Assembly: GCA_031181345.1 (NCBI GenBank)
Contig: JAPSLC010000006.1
Location: 80,903 to 144,902 of the forward strand
Source of the DNA: Cupriavidus sp.
GTDB taxonomy: Bacteria; Pseudomonadota; Gammaproteobacteria; Burkholderiales; Burkholderiaceae
DNA: 64,000 nucleotides
Reading direction: 5' to 3'
Within the stretch, counting starts at the first letter, position 1, and every line of letters begins with the position of its first letter. Below the pieces are notes generated by a model. That model was given only the letters and a program-made list of their open reading frames with translations, did no database searches and was not told where the DNA came from. This document shows positions 53,884-63,761 of this stretch, piece after piece. The position numbers and the translations under genes are program-made.

Positions 53884-56481
53884 CTAGCTTGCGGCCACCC
53901 GCTGTACGGTGCCGCGATTGCCGTCCACCATCAGCGTGTCGCCGTCGGCCAGTTGCGACAGGATGCCGGGCAGATTGACCACCGCAGGAATGCCGAACTC
54001 GCGCGCGACGATCGCGCCGTGCGACAGGTAGCCGCCGGTCTCCATCACGAGGCCGCCGGCGCGCAGGAACAACGGCGTCCAGGCCGGATCGGTGCTGGGC
54101 GCGACCAGGATGTCGCCGTTTGCCATCGCGGTCGCCTGCTGCGGGCTGCGCGCGACGCAGGCCGGTCCGCGCGCCTGCCCGGCGCCGACCGGCGTGCCGG
54201 ACCAGCGCCCGGCGGCCGCATCGGCCACGTACGTGGCGCTTGGTTCAGCTGACGAGAACACCGCCGGCAACGCGCCCGGCTGTTCGACGATCACCGCCGG
54301 CTCGGCCCGGTCCGCCTGATCGGCCAGCACCTCTGCCCGCCGTGCCGCGCGCCGCGCCGCATGCCGCAGCGGCATGCGCCCTTCGGCGACAGCGAGCAAT
54401 TCGAACGCGGTCAGATGGAATACATCGTCGGGCCGCTCGAATCCGTCCTCCTTGCCGCCACGGGCCAGTTGCGTGCCCAGGGCCAGCGCGGTACGGCGCA
54501 CCGCTTCCAGATACCGCATCAAGGCGCTGCGCGCCGCTTCGCGCTGATTGCACTCGCGCGTGGCCACTCGCACCAATCGCTTCAGCACCGCCAGCATCGC
54601 CGGCCGCGCCAGCGGCGGGATCGCCCGGCGCAGCCGCTGCCATGCCTGCGCCGCGGCAACGCGCTGGCGCTGCCGTACCGCCTCGGCGTTGCTGCCGATC
54701 ATCCCCAGCACGGTATCGAGCAGATAGTCGGGCGCCTCGCGCCAGCGCGGCTGCCGCACATAGCTTTCCGCGGTGGCGCGATGGCCATAGCGATCCAGAA
54801 ACTCGGCGAATGCGCGACGGAAGGGACTGTGCGCGGGCAGTTGCCGTGCCCACTGCGCGCCGATCCGCTGCGGACTGCGCAGCCACGCCAGCGCATCTCC
54901 ATCCGCCGCGGCCGTCTCGGCCAACGCGATCAGCGCATAGCCCTGCTGCGCGGTCACGCTCGGCTCGCCTCCGGCCATCAGCGCGGCCGTCACGGCATAG
55001 CCCTCGCCGGGACAGTACTTCTCGACCAGATCGATCAGCCCCGCCAGCGTGCCGCCGGCCGAGCCCTGCAGGAAGAACAGCGGATCGGCCTGCGCCACCG
55101 TGCGGAACTGCTCGCGCAGCAGCCGGGCGAGCGCGGCGCGATCGTCGGGCAGCGTTTGCTCGCGCCAGTCGCGCGCCTGTTCTTCAGCGCGCGCCAGGGC
55201 GGCTTCGCCGAGGCGGCGCTGCCCCGGCGAGCGCACCAGATACCGCAGCATCCGCAGGCCGCGGGCGAGCCGGTCGCGCGCGCTCGGCGGCGGCACGGCG
55301 ATCTCCGGCTGCGTGCCGCCGAGCAGGCGGTTGACGGCGTCGGGACGCACGCCCAGCGCGTCGTAGCATTCCCACTGCATCAGCGACACGTCGAGATACA
55401 GGCGGCCGTCGAACAGCGCCGCGTGCTCGGTGCCGGCCAGGATGGGATAGCCGGACAGCGAGAAGCCGAGCGTCAGCATCCGGTTGGCCATCGTCCGGCA
55501 GCCGTGCCAGTCCAGCGCGGACAGCGGGTCGGGCATGATCTCGCGGGTATTGCCGCGCGACCAGTAGCGCGGCTGCTCGCGCAGCGCCGGATAGGTGTGG
55601 CGCGCCCGTGCGGTGACGGGACGCGCCTGCACGATCCAGAACCGCTCGCCGTCCCAGACCCATTCGATGTCGTAGCGGGGATTGGCGAAGTCGAGCGCGC
55701 TGGCGGCGTCGCGCGCCAGCTTGCCGAGCGCGACGGCTTGCGCGTCGGACAGCACCGCCTGGGCTGCCTGCTGCGCGGGCGTGTCGATCACCGTCGTGCC
55801 GCCGCCGGACAGGACCCGCGTCATGCGCTGCTTGCCCCCAAGGCGGCGCTCGATCACGCGCAGCGCATCGTCGCCATCGGTGCTTTCGTTGCTCTGCAGC
55901 CGATATTCGTCGCCATCGGCCTGTCCGCCGACCAGCGCTTCGCCCAGGCCCCAATGCGCGTGGATCAGCAACGGATCGTCGCGGCCGGACAGCGGGTCGC
56001 AGGTAAAGGCGATGCCGGCCGCCACCGCAGGCAGCAGCGGCATCACGACCACCGCCATCGCCGGTGCTTCCCCATCGAGCCCGAGGCGCTGCCGATAGGC
56101 CACCGCCGCCGGCTCCCACACCGAATCCCACGCCGCCTGCACCGCCTCGGCCACCGCATCCACGCCGATCACGTTCAACCGCGACAGGTGGATGCCCGCA
56201 AAAGAGGCCTGGGCCGAATCCTCCTGTGGGGCCGACGAGCGAACCGCGAGCGGCGTGGTTTCCCAATCCCGCACCGCGAGTTCCCGCGCGAGCGCATCAC
56301 GCAGGGCCTGGGGCACCGGATCGCCGGCGCGCCGGCCGCCGCTGGCATCGGCATGGATCACGAAGCCGTCCGGCACCGGCACGCCAAGCTGCGCCATCAG
56401 CGCCAGTTGCCAGCCCTTGCCGCCGGCGGCGGCCGGGCCTTGCGCCGATGCGGACGGCCAGTCGAGCAGCAGGGCGCTCAT
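53884..56481 (-). CDS. PEP-synthase-like dikinase, rifampin phosphotransferase-like
   Basis: An 865-residue enzyme with three parts: an ATP-grasp domain (AAAGGKGWQLALMAQLGVPV, PLAVRSSAPQEDSAQASFAG, FWIVQARPVT), a long helical middle domain starting around YWSRGNTREIMPDPLSALDW, and a C-terminal swivelling His domain (ETGGYLSHGAIVAREFGIPA, phospho-His about 821). Length and order match rifampin phosphotransferases better than PEP synthase, which has a PEP-binding barrel instead. Its true substrate is unproven. The ATG at 56481 overlaps the stop of the TetR gene (ATGA), so expression follows that regulator. A longer upstream reading through the TetR gene is rejected. Confidence 0.82.
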   Translation of the reverse strand: MSALLLDWPSASAQGPAAAGGKGWQLALMAQLGVPVPDGFVIHADASGGRRAGDPVPQALRDALARELAVRDWETTPLAVRSSAPQEDSAQASFAGIHLSRLNVIGVDAVAEAVQAAWDSVWEPAAVAYRQRLGLDGEAPAMAVVVMPLLPAVAAGIAFTCDPLSGRDDPLLIHAHWGLGEALVGGQADGDEYRLQSNESTDGDDALRVIERRLGGKQRMTRVLSGGGTTVIDTPAQQAAQAVLSDAQAVALGKLARDAASALDFANPRYDIEWVWDGERFWIVQARPVTARARHTYPALREQPRYWSRGNTREIMPDPLSALDWHGCRTMANRMLTLGFSLSGYPILAGTEHAALFDGRLYLDVSLMQWECYDALGVRPDAVNRLLGGTQPEIAVPPPSARDRLARGLRMLRYLVRSPGQRRLGEAALARAEEQARDWREQTLPDDRAALARLLREQFRTVAQADPLFFLQGSAGGTLAGLIDLVEKYCPGEGYAVTAALMAGGEPSVTAQQGYALIALAETAAADGDALAWLRSPQRIGAQWARQLPAHSPFRRAFAEFLDRYGHRATAESYVRQPRWREAPDYLLDTVLGMIGSNAEAVRQRQRVAAAQAWQRLRRAIPPLARPAMLAVLKRLVRVATRECNQREAARSALMRYLEAVRRTALALGTQLARGGKEDGFERPDDVFHLTAFELLAVAEGRMPLRHAARRAARRAEVLADQADRAEPAVIVEQPGALPAVFSSAEPSATYVADAAAGRWSGTPVGAGQARGPACVARSPQQATAMANGDILVAPSTDPAWTPLFLRAGGLVMETGGYLSHGAIVAREFGIPAVVNLPGILSQLADGDTLMVDGNRGTVQRVAAS

Positions 56482-57197
56482 GGTGCGGACTCCGGCTCGG
56501 CCGCGCGTGCCGCGCCATGGAAGAACAGGTCGACGATGGCCGCGAACTCGGCGCGCAGATCGGCAGCGGGCGCCGCGAGCCAGCGCATCAGCGCGCCCAG
56601 ATACAGGTGGTGGAACAGCGTCGCCAATTGCCCCGAGGGCAGGTCGCGCCGCAGCTCGCCGCCATGCTGCGCCGCCGCCATCAGCGCATCGAAGGCGAGG
56701 TCCATGCCGCTGCGCCCCGGGTTGGCTTCCCCGTTGCCCTCCCCGTGGCTGGTGCCGCCGCCGCCCGGCCCGAAGCGGCCCGGCCCGAGGTCGAGAAAGC
56801 GAAAGCGCAGATAGTGGGGCAGGTAGCCGCGCCGCGCCTCGCACCAGTCGGCCGACGCCGACAGCAGATAGCACAGCCGCGCCTGGAAGCTGCCGAGCCC
56901 GTCCAGCGCCGCGCGCAACTGCTGCAGTCCCGCGGCCAGCTCGCCGTGGAACTGGTGGGCCAGCAGCGCCTCCTTGACCGGGAAGTGGTTGTACAGCGTG
57001 CCCTTGGCGACGTCCGCCTGCGCGGCAATCTGCTCCATCGTGACCGCGTCGTAGCCATGCGTCTCGAACAGATCGAAGGCGGTCGCCGCCAGATGATCGA
57101 GGGTCCGGCTGCGCTTGCGCTGGCGCCGCCCGGGGGGCGCCGGGGCGGCGGGTGAGTCAAACGGTGTCTGGGCGGTTCGCTGATGCGTGGCTTCCAT
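56478..57197 (-). CDS. TetR/AcrR-family regulator
   Basis: A 239-residue repressor. The DNA-binding segment is HLAATAFDLFETHGYDAVTM followed by EQIAAQADVAKGTLYNHFPV, after a basic leader (GRRQRKRSR). The C-terminal ligand domain has a Gly-rich insertion (about 150-170). ATG 57197 is chosen because the promoter and inverted repeat lie directly upstream; the open frame continues past them. It is first in an operon with the phosphotransferase-like gene and probably represses both until a ligand binds. Confidence 0.92.
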   Translation of the reverse strand: MEATHQRTAQTPFDSPAAPAPPGRRQRKRSRTLDHLAATAFDLFETHGYDAVTMEQIAAQADVAKGTLYNHFPVKEALLAHQFHGELAAGLQQLRAALDGLGSFQARLCYLLSASADWCEARRGYLPHYLRFRFLDLGPGRFGPGGGGTSHGEGNGEANPGRSGMDLAFDALMAAAQHGGELRRDLPSGQLATLFHHLYLGALMRWLAAPAADLRAEFAAIVDLFFHGAARAAEPESAP

Positions 57198-57256
57198 TTG
57201 CACGTCGCTTAATTTTGAACGTCGTGCAATTTTATGCCTCGCGCTGCCCTTGTCAA
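57198..57256 (-). promoter_or_regulatory. Promoter and operator of the TetR operon
   Basis: On the minus strand TTGACA (57256-57251) and TAAAAT (57234-57229) are separated by 16 bp, a strong sigma-70-type promoter. An inverted repeat TTGCACG (57223-57229) / CGTGCAA (57198-57204 region) spans the expected start site and ends at the ATG, as expected for autorepression. Confidence 0.75.
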
Positions 57257-57273
57257 GCCACTGGATGAAACGC

Positions 57274-57741
57274 TCAGGCGGCCGTCTGCGCCTCCGTGTC
57301 GTCGATATAGACAACTTTCTCCGTCATCGGATCGAACGGCAGCGAGCCGTGTTCGTGCACCACCAGCCAGCGGCCATCGCGCTTCTCGAAGCAGACCGTG
57401 ATGCGGATCCAGGTGCCGCCGGCCGGATGGTCCGGCTCGTCCACCGGCGTGATGCGGCTCAGGCAGTGGCAGAAGGCGAGATCGGTGCCGACGGTCAGGG
57501 CGATGTCCTTGCGTTCGGAGCGGAAGCGCCGGGGGAGATACGGAAAGCAGGCCTCCCAGGTGGCGCGATACGCGTCGATGCCCTGCAGCGCATACGGCGG
57601 CTTGACGTCGAACAGCGCCACGTCGGGCGCATAGTTCGCCGTCATGGCGGCGGCGTCGCGCCGTTCCAGCGCGCGGGCCCAGTCCTCCATCATCTGCCTG
57701 ATGGTGCGTTCATCGGTCTGCTCGTCCTTGCTGATGCGCAT
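57274..57741 (-). CDS. SnoaL-like / DUF4440-type NTF2-fold protein
   Basis: A 155-residue cone-fold protein. ERTIRQMMEDWARALERRDA, TANYAPDVALFDVKPPYALQ and WLVVHEHGSLPFDP follow the ketosteroid-isomerase-like pattern common in stress or polyketide-linked proteins. No specific catalytic set can be named. ATG 57741 has AAGGAG 7 bases upstream; the frame stays open further up through REP-like sequence and is ignored there. It is upstream of the TetR promoter on the same strand but separated from it by about 75 bp. Confidence 0.85.
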   Translation of the reverse strand: MRISKDEQTDERTIRQMMEDWARALERRDAAAMTANYAPDVALFDVKPPYALQGIDAYRATWEACFPYLPRRFRSERKDIALTVGTDLAFCHCLSRITPVDEPDHPAGGTWIRITVCFEKRDGRWLVVHEHGSLPFDPMTEKVVYIDDTEAQTAA

Positions 57742-57859
57742 GATGTGCTCCTTGTCGGTTCGGTTTCGAACCCGCCGCCGGCCTGATCCGGCCGCGCGGC
57801 GGCTCCTATCCCCTTGTCGAACGGGGCCGGCCCGAATCGACAACCCCCCGGTACCGTCG

Positions 57860-57935
57860 CCCCTGCGCAGGCGGGGGCCCAGCGGCTTGTCGTGAGGGGC
57901 TGCAAGACGCTGGGTCCCCGCCCACGCGGGAACGA
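57860..57935. repeat. REP-like paired hairpins, family B
   Basis: Hairpin CCCCTGC-gcag-GCGGGGG (one G-T pair) and hairpin CCCGC-ccac-GCGGG flank a stem CCCAGCG...CGCTGGG. GACGCTGGGTCCCCGC matches the joining segment of the copy at 38718-38778. It is located between the SnoaL-like and sorbosone-dehydrogenase-like genes. Confidence 0.78.
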
Positions 57936-58052
57936 CGCGGATTTGCTGCCTTAGAATGCACAGAACCGGGTTTGCCACCGCTGGCAGCGGCGGCATTCGC
58001 GTCGATACTTGTCGGAAGACCTGTCAGGTCGCAAACCATCGAGGAGTGCGTC

Positions 58053-59393
58053 ATGAGGAAGGTTCGCCTTGTCATCGTGCTGGGCGCCGTCATGCTGCTG
58101 GTCGGCGGCTGTTTCCTGCTGGGCATGGGTGATCGCGCCAGGCTGACGGTGGCGCAGGGCACGGGCCCTTCGCCGACCCTGCCGCCGCCGAACAAGACCT
58201 TGCTGCCGACCGTGGATATCGCGCCGGCGATCGGCTGGACGGCAGGCGCGAAACCGACGCCCGCACCCGGGCTCGCGGTGACGGCCTTCGCCGACGGGCT
58301 GGATCATCCGCGCTGGCTCTATGTGCTGCCCAACGGCGACGTGCTGGTGGCCGAGTCCAACGCGCCGCCCAAGCCGGAGTCTGGCAAGGGCATCCGCGAC
58401 TGGGTCATGAAGCTGGTGATGAAACGCGCCGGCGCCGGCACGCCCAGCGCCAACCGCATCACGCTGCTGCGCGATACCGACCGCGACGGCGTCGCCGACA
58501 AGCGCTCGGTGTTCCTGCAGGGCCTGAACTCGCCGTTCGGCATGGTGCTCGTCGGCAACGACTTCTATGTCGCCAATGCCGATGCGTTGATGCGCTTTCG
58601 CTATCGTCCCGGCGCGGACCGTATCGACGAGCCCGGCGTCAAGGTGGTGGACTTGCCCGCCGGCATCAACCATCACTGGACCAAGAACGTGATCGCCAGC
58701 CACGACGGCCGCAAGCTGTACATCACGGTCGGCTCGAACAGCAATGTTGGCGAGAAAGGCATGGCGATCGAAGAGGGCCGCGCCGCCATCTGGGAGCTCG
58801 ATCGCGCCAGCGGCAAGATGCGCCTGTATGCGACCGGCCTGCGCAATCCGAACGGACTGGCCTGGGAACCGGTGACCGGCCAACTGTGGACCGCGGTCAA
58901 CGAGCGCGACGAGATCGGCAGCGACCTGGTGCCCGACTACATCACCGCGGTGCGCGATGGCGGCTTCTACGGCTGGCCCTACAGCTATTGGGGCCAGCAT
59001 GTCGATACGCGGGTCAAGCCGCAGCGGCCCGAACTGGTCGCCACCGCGCTGGTCCCCGACTATGCGCTGGGCCCACATACCGCATCGCTGGGCATCACGT
59101 TCGCGGACGGGCTGCGCTGGCCCGAGCCGTTCCGCGACGGACTGTTCGTCGGCCAGCATGGTTCCTGGAATCGCAAGCCCAAGAGCGGCTACAAGGTGAT
59201 CTTCGTGCCGTTCCGCGGCGGCGTGCCCAAGGGCGAGCCCATCGATGTGCTGACCGGCTTTCTCGATGACGACGAGCGAGCCCACGGCCGCCCGGTCGAC
59301 GTCAAGGACGATCGCCGCGGCGGGCTGCTGGTGACCGACGATGTCGGCAACGTGGTCTGGCGCGTGACGGCGATGACGGCGAAGCGTCGATGA
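58053..59393 (+). CDS. PQQ-type L-sorbosone dehydrogenase-like lipoprotein
   Basis: A 446-residue beta-propeller protein of the glucose/sorbosone dehydrogenase superfamily. The signal ends in MLLVGGC (lipobox Cys20). Propeller motifs are [70 protein letters not shown] and [10 protein letters not shown], and the late [18 protein letters not shown] is typical. Whether it uses PQQ is not established. ATG 58053 has GAGGAG 6 bases upstream. The stop overlaps the TonB-receptor start as ATGA. Confidence 0.9.
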   Translation: MRKVRLVIVLGAVMLLVGGCFLLGMGDRARLTVAQGTGPSPTLPPPNKTLLPTVDIAPAIGWTAGAKPTPAPGLAVTAFADGLDHPRWLYVLPNGDVLVAESNAPPKPESGKGIRDWVMKLVMKRAGAGTPSANRITLLRDTDRDGVADKRSVFLQGLNSPFGMVLVGNDFYVANADALMRFRYRPGADRIDEPGVKVVDLPAGINHHWTKNVIASHDGRKLYITVGSNSNVGEKGMAIEEGRAAIWELDRASGKMRLYATGLRNPNGLAWEPVTGQLWTAVNERDEIGSDLVPDYITAVRDGGFYGWPYSYWGQHVDTRVKPQRPELVATALVPDYALGPHTASLGITFADGLRWPEPFRDGLFVGQHGSWNRKPKSGYKVIFVPFRGGVPKGEPIDVLTGFLDDDERAHGRPVDVKDDRRGGLLVTDDVGNVVWRVTAMTAKRR

Positions 59394-61525
59394 GGGGCAC
59401 AGGAGCCGGGTGGGCGGCCGTCATCTTGCTGCCGCTGTCGGGATGGGCCAGTGCACAGGATGTGCCCGCAGCGCCCGCTGCGCCCGTGTCCGACGCGGAG
59501 CGGGCGCTGGCGCCGGTGGTCGTGACCGCCACGCGCATCGACGCCTCGGTATTCGATACGCCCGCATCGGCCGACGTGGTGTCCGGCAGCGCGCTGCGCG
59601 AAGGCCGGCCGCAGATCAACCTGAGCGAAGGGCTGGGCGGCGTGCCGGGCTTGCTGGTCAAGGACCGGCACAACTACGCGCAGGACCTGCAGTTGTCGAT
59701 CCGCGGCTTCGGCGCGCGTTCGAGCTTCGGCGTGCGCGGCCTGCGCCTGTATGTCGACGGCATTCCGGCCACGATGCCGGACGGGCAGGGGCAGACCTCG
59801 AATATCGATATCGCCTCGATCGATCGCGTCGAGGTATTGCGCGGCCCCGCATCGGCGCTGTACGGCAACGCATCGGGCGGCGTGCTCCAGGTCTGGACCG
59901 AGCCGGGCGACCGTCCGCCGCTGCTCGAAGGCAGTTTCGGCGCCGGCAGCTACGGCACCTGGCGCTATGGCCTGAAGGCCAGCGGCGCGCCGGCAGAAGG
60001 CGAGCCGGGCCTGGACTATCTGGTCAGCGCATCGCGCTTCACCACCGAGGGATATCGCGACCACAGCGCCGCGCGCAAAAACCTGGGCAATGCGAGGCTG
60101 ACGTGGCGACCCGACGCCGACAGCAGCTGGACGCTGGTCGCCAACGCCGTCGACCTGAGCGCGCAGGACCCGCTCGGGCTGACGCGGACACAGTTCGAGA
60201 CAGCGCCGCGCTCGGCACCGCTGGCCGAGCAGTTCAACACGCGCAAGACCGTGCAGCAGGCGCAGGCCGGGCTGCGCCATGAACGCCGGATCGATGCCGA
60301 CAACACGCTGATGGCGATGGTCTACTACGGCCAGCGCGAGACTCGCCAGTTCCTGTCGATTCCACCCGCGGCACAGCGCAGCCCGTTATCGGCGGGCGGC
60401 GTCATCGATCTGACGCGCGACTACGGCGGCGCGGACTTGCGCTGGACGCACCATGCGCAGCTGGGCAGCATGCCGCTGACGCTGATCGCGGGGCTCGCCT
60501 ACGACACGATGGAGGAAGCGCGCCGTGGCTACGAGAACTTCATCGGCAGCGCGGAGCAGCCCGTGCTCGGCGAACAAGGCCGGCTGCGGCGCGACGAACG
60601 CAATACGGTCTGGAACTTCGACCAGTATCTGCAGGCTTCGCTGGACCTGAGCGCGCGCTGGACCGTCGAAGCCGGCCTGCGCCACAGCACGGTGCGCTTC
60701 TCGTCGAGCGACCGTTATATTGCCGGCACCAATGGCGACGACAGCGGTTCGGTGCGCTACGACAAATGGTTGCCGGTGGGCGCGGTGCGCTATCGCGTCA
60801 GCGAATCGCTGAATCTGTATGCCACCGCCGGACGCGGCTTCGAAACGCCGACGCTGAACGAGATCTCGTATCGGCCCGATGGCACGGCAGGACTCAATTT
60901 CGCGCTGCGCCCGGCCACCAGCACGTCGGTCGAAGCCGGCGCCAAACAGAAACTGGCCGGCGGCCTGCTGACGGCCGCGCTGTTCCAGACCCGCACCGAT
61001 CAGGAGATCGTCACCGCGACCAGCAGCGGCGGCCGCGCCAGCTATCGCAATGCCGGCCGCACGCTGCGCCAGGGCGTGGAGCTCGGCTGGAGCGGCGTGC
61101 TGCGCCGGCATTGGCAGGCGCAGTTCGCGTACAGCTTTGTCGACGCGACGTTCCGCGACACGGTGCCGCCAGGAATCGTCGCCGGCAACCGTCTGCCGGG
61201 CACCGCGCGCCACGCGGTCTATGGCTCGCTCGGCTGGGCCCCGCCGCGCGGCTGGCGCGCCGGCATCGATCTGCGCTATCTGAGCGCGGTCCCGGTCGAC
61301 GACCGCAACAGCGACCGCGCGCCGGGTTATTTCGTCACGGGCGTCCAAGCCGGCTACGCGATGCCCATCGGCCGCTGGACGTTGAACGCCTTCGCGCGCA
61401 TCGACAACCTGTTCGACCGCCGCTATGCGGGCTCGGTGATCGTCAACGATGGCAATGGACGATATTTCGAGCCGGCGGCGGGGCGTAATGCCTTTGCGGG
61501 GATATCGCTGTCGTATGCGTTCTGA
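59390..61525 (+). CDS. TonB-dependent outer-membrane receptor
   Basis: Active outer-membrane transporter of 711 residues: signal peptide ([15 protein letters not shown]), plug domain ([66 protein letters not shown]) and a 22-strand type barrel ending GISLSYAF with the terminal Phe required by the Bam machinery. It is of the FecA/iron-complex class, but the ligand could equally be another chelate. Translational overlap with the sorbosone-dehydrogenase-like lipoprotein suggests a common substrate or cofactor. Confidence 0.95.
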   Translation: MRGTGAGWAAVILLPLSGWASAQDVPAAPAAPVSDAERALAPVVVTATRIDASVFDTPASADVVSGSALREGRPQINLSEGLGGVPGLLVKDRHNYAQDLQLSIRGFGARSSFGVRGLRLYVDGIPATMPDGQGQTSNIDIASIDRVEVLRGPASALYGNASGGVLQVWTEPGDRPPLLEGSFGAGSYGTWRYGLKASGAPAEGEPGLDYLVSASRFTTEGYRDHSAARKNLGNARLTWRPDADSSWTLVANAVDLSAQDPLGLTRTQFETAPRSAPLAEQFNTRKTVQQAQAGLRHERRIDADNTLMAMVYYGQRETRQFLSIPPAAQRSPLSAGGVIDLTRDYGGADLRWTHHAQLGSMPLTLIAGLAYDTMEEARRGYENFIGSAEQPVLGEQGRLRRDERNTVWNFDQYLQASLDLSARWTVEAGLRHSTVRFSSSDRYIAGTNGDDSGSVRYDKWLPVGAVRYRVSESLNLYATAGRGFETPTLNEISYRPDGTAGLNFALRPATSTSVEAGAKQKLAGGLLTAALFQTRTDQEIVTATSSGGRASYRNAGRTLRQGVELGWSGVLRRHWQAQFAYSFVDATFRDTVPPGIVAGNRLPGTARHAVYGSLGWAPPRGWRAGIDLRYLSAVPVDDRNSDRAPGYFVTGVQAGYAMPIGRWTLNAFARIDNLFDRRYAGSVIVNDGNGRYFEPAAGRNAFAGISLSYAF

Positions 61526-61686
61526 GACCGGAATTGCGGTAATCGCTCCGTTAATTCGGGGACTCGCATCCGCAATGGCGTTCGCAAAAGGCGCGCCCTG
61601 TTTCAGCTCTTACAATATGTCACGCCTTTCCTGATTGACGTGAAATTATGCTCAAGATTCCCAATAAGGAAGTGAAGGAGAGGGAA

Positions 61687-62862
61687 ATGAGAACCAATTT
61701 CAAACACTGGGGGCTGGCATTCGGCGTGGCCGCATCGGCCGCCATCCTGGCCGCCTGCGGTGGCGGCGGCGATGACGATGGCGGTGGCGGCGGCAGAGGT
61801 ACGCTCAGCGTATCGATGACGGACGCGCCCGCCTGCGGCTTCGATCATGTCTTCGTCACCGTCGACAAGATCCGCGTCCATACCAGCGCCAACGCCGAGG
61901 ACGGCACGGGCGGCTGGGCCGAGATCGACGTCAATCCTTCCCGCCGCATCGACCTGCTGTCGCTGCAGAACGGCACGCTGACCAAGCTGGGGCAGACCGT
62001 GCTGCCGGCCGGCCAGTACCAGCAGATCCGCCTCGTGCTCGATCGCAATACCGGCAATTCGCTCGCCAACGCCGTGGTGCCGACCGGCGGCACCGAACAG
62101 GCGCTCGATACGCCGAGCGCGACGCAGAGCGGGTACAAGATCATCCGTCCTTTTACCGTGCAGCGCGACACGCTGGTCGACCTGGTGCTCGACTTCGATG
62201 CGTGCCGCTCGATCGTGCAGCGCGGCAACGGTTCCTATGCGCTGAAGCCCGTCGTGACCGCGGTGCCGCTGGTGGTCAGCGGTGCGATCCAGGGCTATGT
62301 CTCGCCCGCGCAGGCCGGCGCGACGGTCTACGCCCAGCAGAATGGCGTAACCATCAAGGGGACGCTGGCCGACAGCAACGGCGCCTTTACGCTGTCGCCG
62401 CTGCTGCGCAGCAGCGATGCGGGCAATTACAGCGTGGTGGTGGTGCAGAACGATCGCGCCACGGGCGTGATCCGGAACGTGCCGGTCACCGCGCAGACCA
62501 CCACCACGGTGTCGACGTCCGCAGCGCCGATCACGCTGCCGGCCTCGCCGATGCGCCGGATCACCGGCTCGGTGCTGCCGGCATCAGCCCAGGCCTTCGT
62601 GCAGGCGAAGCAGAATGTCGCCGGCTCGCCGATCGAGGTGGCGGTCGCCAACGCGAACTTCGATACCGGCGCCTATCAGCTGAACGTGCCGGCCGCCGCG
62701 CCGCTGGTGGGTACCTATCAGCCGATGCTGCCGATCACGCTCGCCGCCGACACGGCCGCGGCAGGCAAGTACACTGTCACGGCGACATCGATCACTGGTG
62801 CCACGCTGAGCACCGACCGCGACGTCTCGGCGGGCGATGCAACGGCGAACTTCCAGTTCTGA
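61687..62862 (+). CDS. DUF4382 lipoprotein
   Basis: A 391-residue lipoprotein (AAILAAC, Cys24, then a Gly/Asp-rich linker). The DUF4382 domain follows: GTLSVSMTDAPACGFDHVFV, VDKIRVHTSANA and LPAGQYQQIRLVLD. A carboxypeptidase-regulatory-like beta repeat comes after (GAIQGYVSPAQAGATVYAQQ, GTLADSNGAFTLSPLL), then a second such repeat at the C-terminus. Function unknown; such proteins are predicted to be outer-membrane or surface attached. The start has a GGAGAGGG purine stretch directly upstream. A small lipoprotein gene follows within 34 bp. Confidence 0.9.
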   Translation: MRTNFKHWGLAFGVAASAAILAACGGGGDDDGGGGGRGTLSVSMTDAPACGFDHVFVTVDKIRVHTSANAEDGTGGWAEIDVNPSRRIDLLSLQNGTLTKLGQTVLPAGQYQQIRLVLDRNTGNSLANAVVPTGGTEQALDTPSATQSGYKIIRPFTVQRDTLVDLVLDFDACRSIVQRGNGSYALKPVVTAVPLVVSGAIQGYVSPAQAGATVYAQQNGVTIKGTLADSNGAFTLSPLLRSSDAGNYSVVVVQNDRATGVIRNVPVTAQTTTTVSTSAAPITLPASPMRRITGSVLPASAQAFVQAKQNVAGSPIEVAVANANFDTGAYQLNVPAAAPLVGTYQPMLPITLAADTAAAGKYTVTATSITGATLSTDRDVSAGDATANFQF

Positions 62863-62896
62863 TGCACTGAACCCCAACAGAAGACAAGGAAACCCA

Positions 62897-63070
62897 ATGA
62901 AGGCAATGAAGGGAATTTGCGCGCTGCTGATCGGCGCCGGCACGCTGCTCGGCGGCTGCGCGGTTTATACCCCGCATGGTGCGGTGGTGACGCCGGGCGC
63001 GGTCGTGGTCGATCCGGGCCCCGGCCCGTATCACTGCCCGCCGGGACAGGCGAAGAAGGGGCGCTGCTGA
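62897..63070 (+). CDS. Small lipoprotein
   Basis: A 57-residue peptide with a clear lipobox (GTLLGGC, Cys21) and a short mature part rich in Val, Pro and Gly, with two further Cys (YHCPPGQAKKGRC). AAGGA lies 7 bases upstream of the ATG. It is 34 bp after the DUF4382 gene, and a strong terminator follows, so the two likely share a transcript. It resembles the small YXXXD-type surface lipoproteins of Burkholderiales; function unknown. Confidence 0.8.
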   Translation: MKAMKGICALLIGAGTLLGGCAVYTPHGAVVTPGAVVVDPGPGPYHCPPGQAKKGRC

Positions 63071-63098
63071 TCGCGGCCTTGCCCCTCTGCAACGCGTG

Positions 63099-63127
63099 AA
63101 GATAGGCCTGCGGGCCTATCTTTTTTT
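63099..63127 (+). terminator. Intrinsic terminator after the lipoprotein genes
   Basis: Ten-base stem AAGATAGGCC/GGCCTATCTT, loop TGCG, followed by a T-run to 63127. This is a textbook Rho-independent terminator. Confidence 0.92.
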
Positions 63128-63151
63128 GCTCTCTCCGTCGAGGGCCAGCAT

Positions 63152-63484
63152 TCAATCGCGAATCAGCCGATCCAGTTTGCCGTGGACCGTGGCCCAGACC
63201 TCATGATCGGGCAACGGTCCTTTGGCCTTTATCAGGGGTTTCCATTCCGGCTTGCGGGACAGTTCGGCATTGATCGCGACGAAATGCCGCTGATCGGCGG
63301 GAAGGTCTTCCTCGGAATAAATCGCACCGACCGGACATTCCGGCACGCACATCGAGCAGTCGATGCATTCGTCGGGATCGATGACGAGAAAATTCGGCCC
63401 TTCGTGAAAACACGACATCGGGCAGACTTCGACGCAATCGGTATAGCGGCACTGGATGCAGGCATCCGTTACGACAAACGTCAT
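63152..63484 (-). CDS. fdxA: 7Fe ferredoxin FdxA
   Basis: A 110-residue ferredoxin. Cluster motifs CIQCRYTDCVEVCP and CIDCSMCVPECP supply ligands for one 3Fe-4S and one 4Fe-4S centre, and the C-terminal helix region (EEDLPADQRHFVAINAELSR) is characteristic of FdxA. It is a cytosolic electron carrier. The start at 63484 is fixed by the conserved MTFVVTDACI; no ribosome-binding site is obvious. It is convergent with the lipoprotein transcript. Confidence 0.96.
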   Translation of the reverse strand: MTFVVTDACIQCRYTDCVEVCPMSCFHEGPNFLVIDPDECIDCSMCVPECPVGAIYSEEDLPADQRHFVAINAELSRKPEWKPLIKAKGPLPDHEVWATVHGKLDRLIRD

Positions 63485-63623
63485 GGGGCAATGCGCGGGG
63501 ACGGCAGAACAACGAAAGCCCCGATGCTAGCTCGCGATCCGGCCGCCGTGCGGGCGCCGGTTTGTGCGACACCATCAAAAATCTTCAAGCCATGCCGCGG
63601 TACGGCATTCGATGGGCGCCAAT

Positions 63624-63651
63624 AAAAAAGGGCCGGTAGTCCTACCGGCCC
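63624..63651 (-). terminator. Intrinsic terminator of the porin gene
   Basis: On the minus strand a 10-base stem GGGCCGGTAG/CTACCGGCCC with a two-base loop is followed by six T. It lies 110 bp after the porin stop and before fdxA. Confidence 0.9.
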
Positions 63652-63761
63652 AACGTCCTTGCACCCATGAAGAAGACAAGGTCGATATGATCGTTCGCGC
63701 GGCGGCGCGTGATGCCCGGGCGCCGCCGCATGCCCGCGTGGCGGGCCTTCGCAAGCTTCGC

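Noticed and set aside
53884..56874. Longer start for the phosphotransferase-like gene
   Set aside because: The extra 131 residues are out-of-frame TetR sequence; the ATG at 56481 overlaps the TetR stop.
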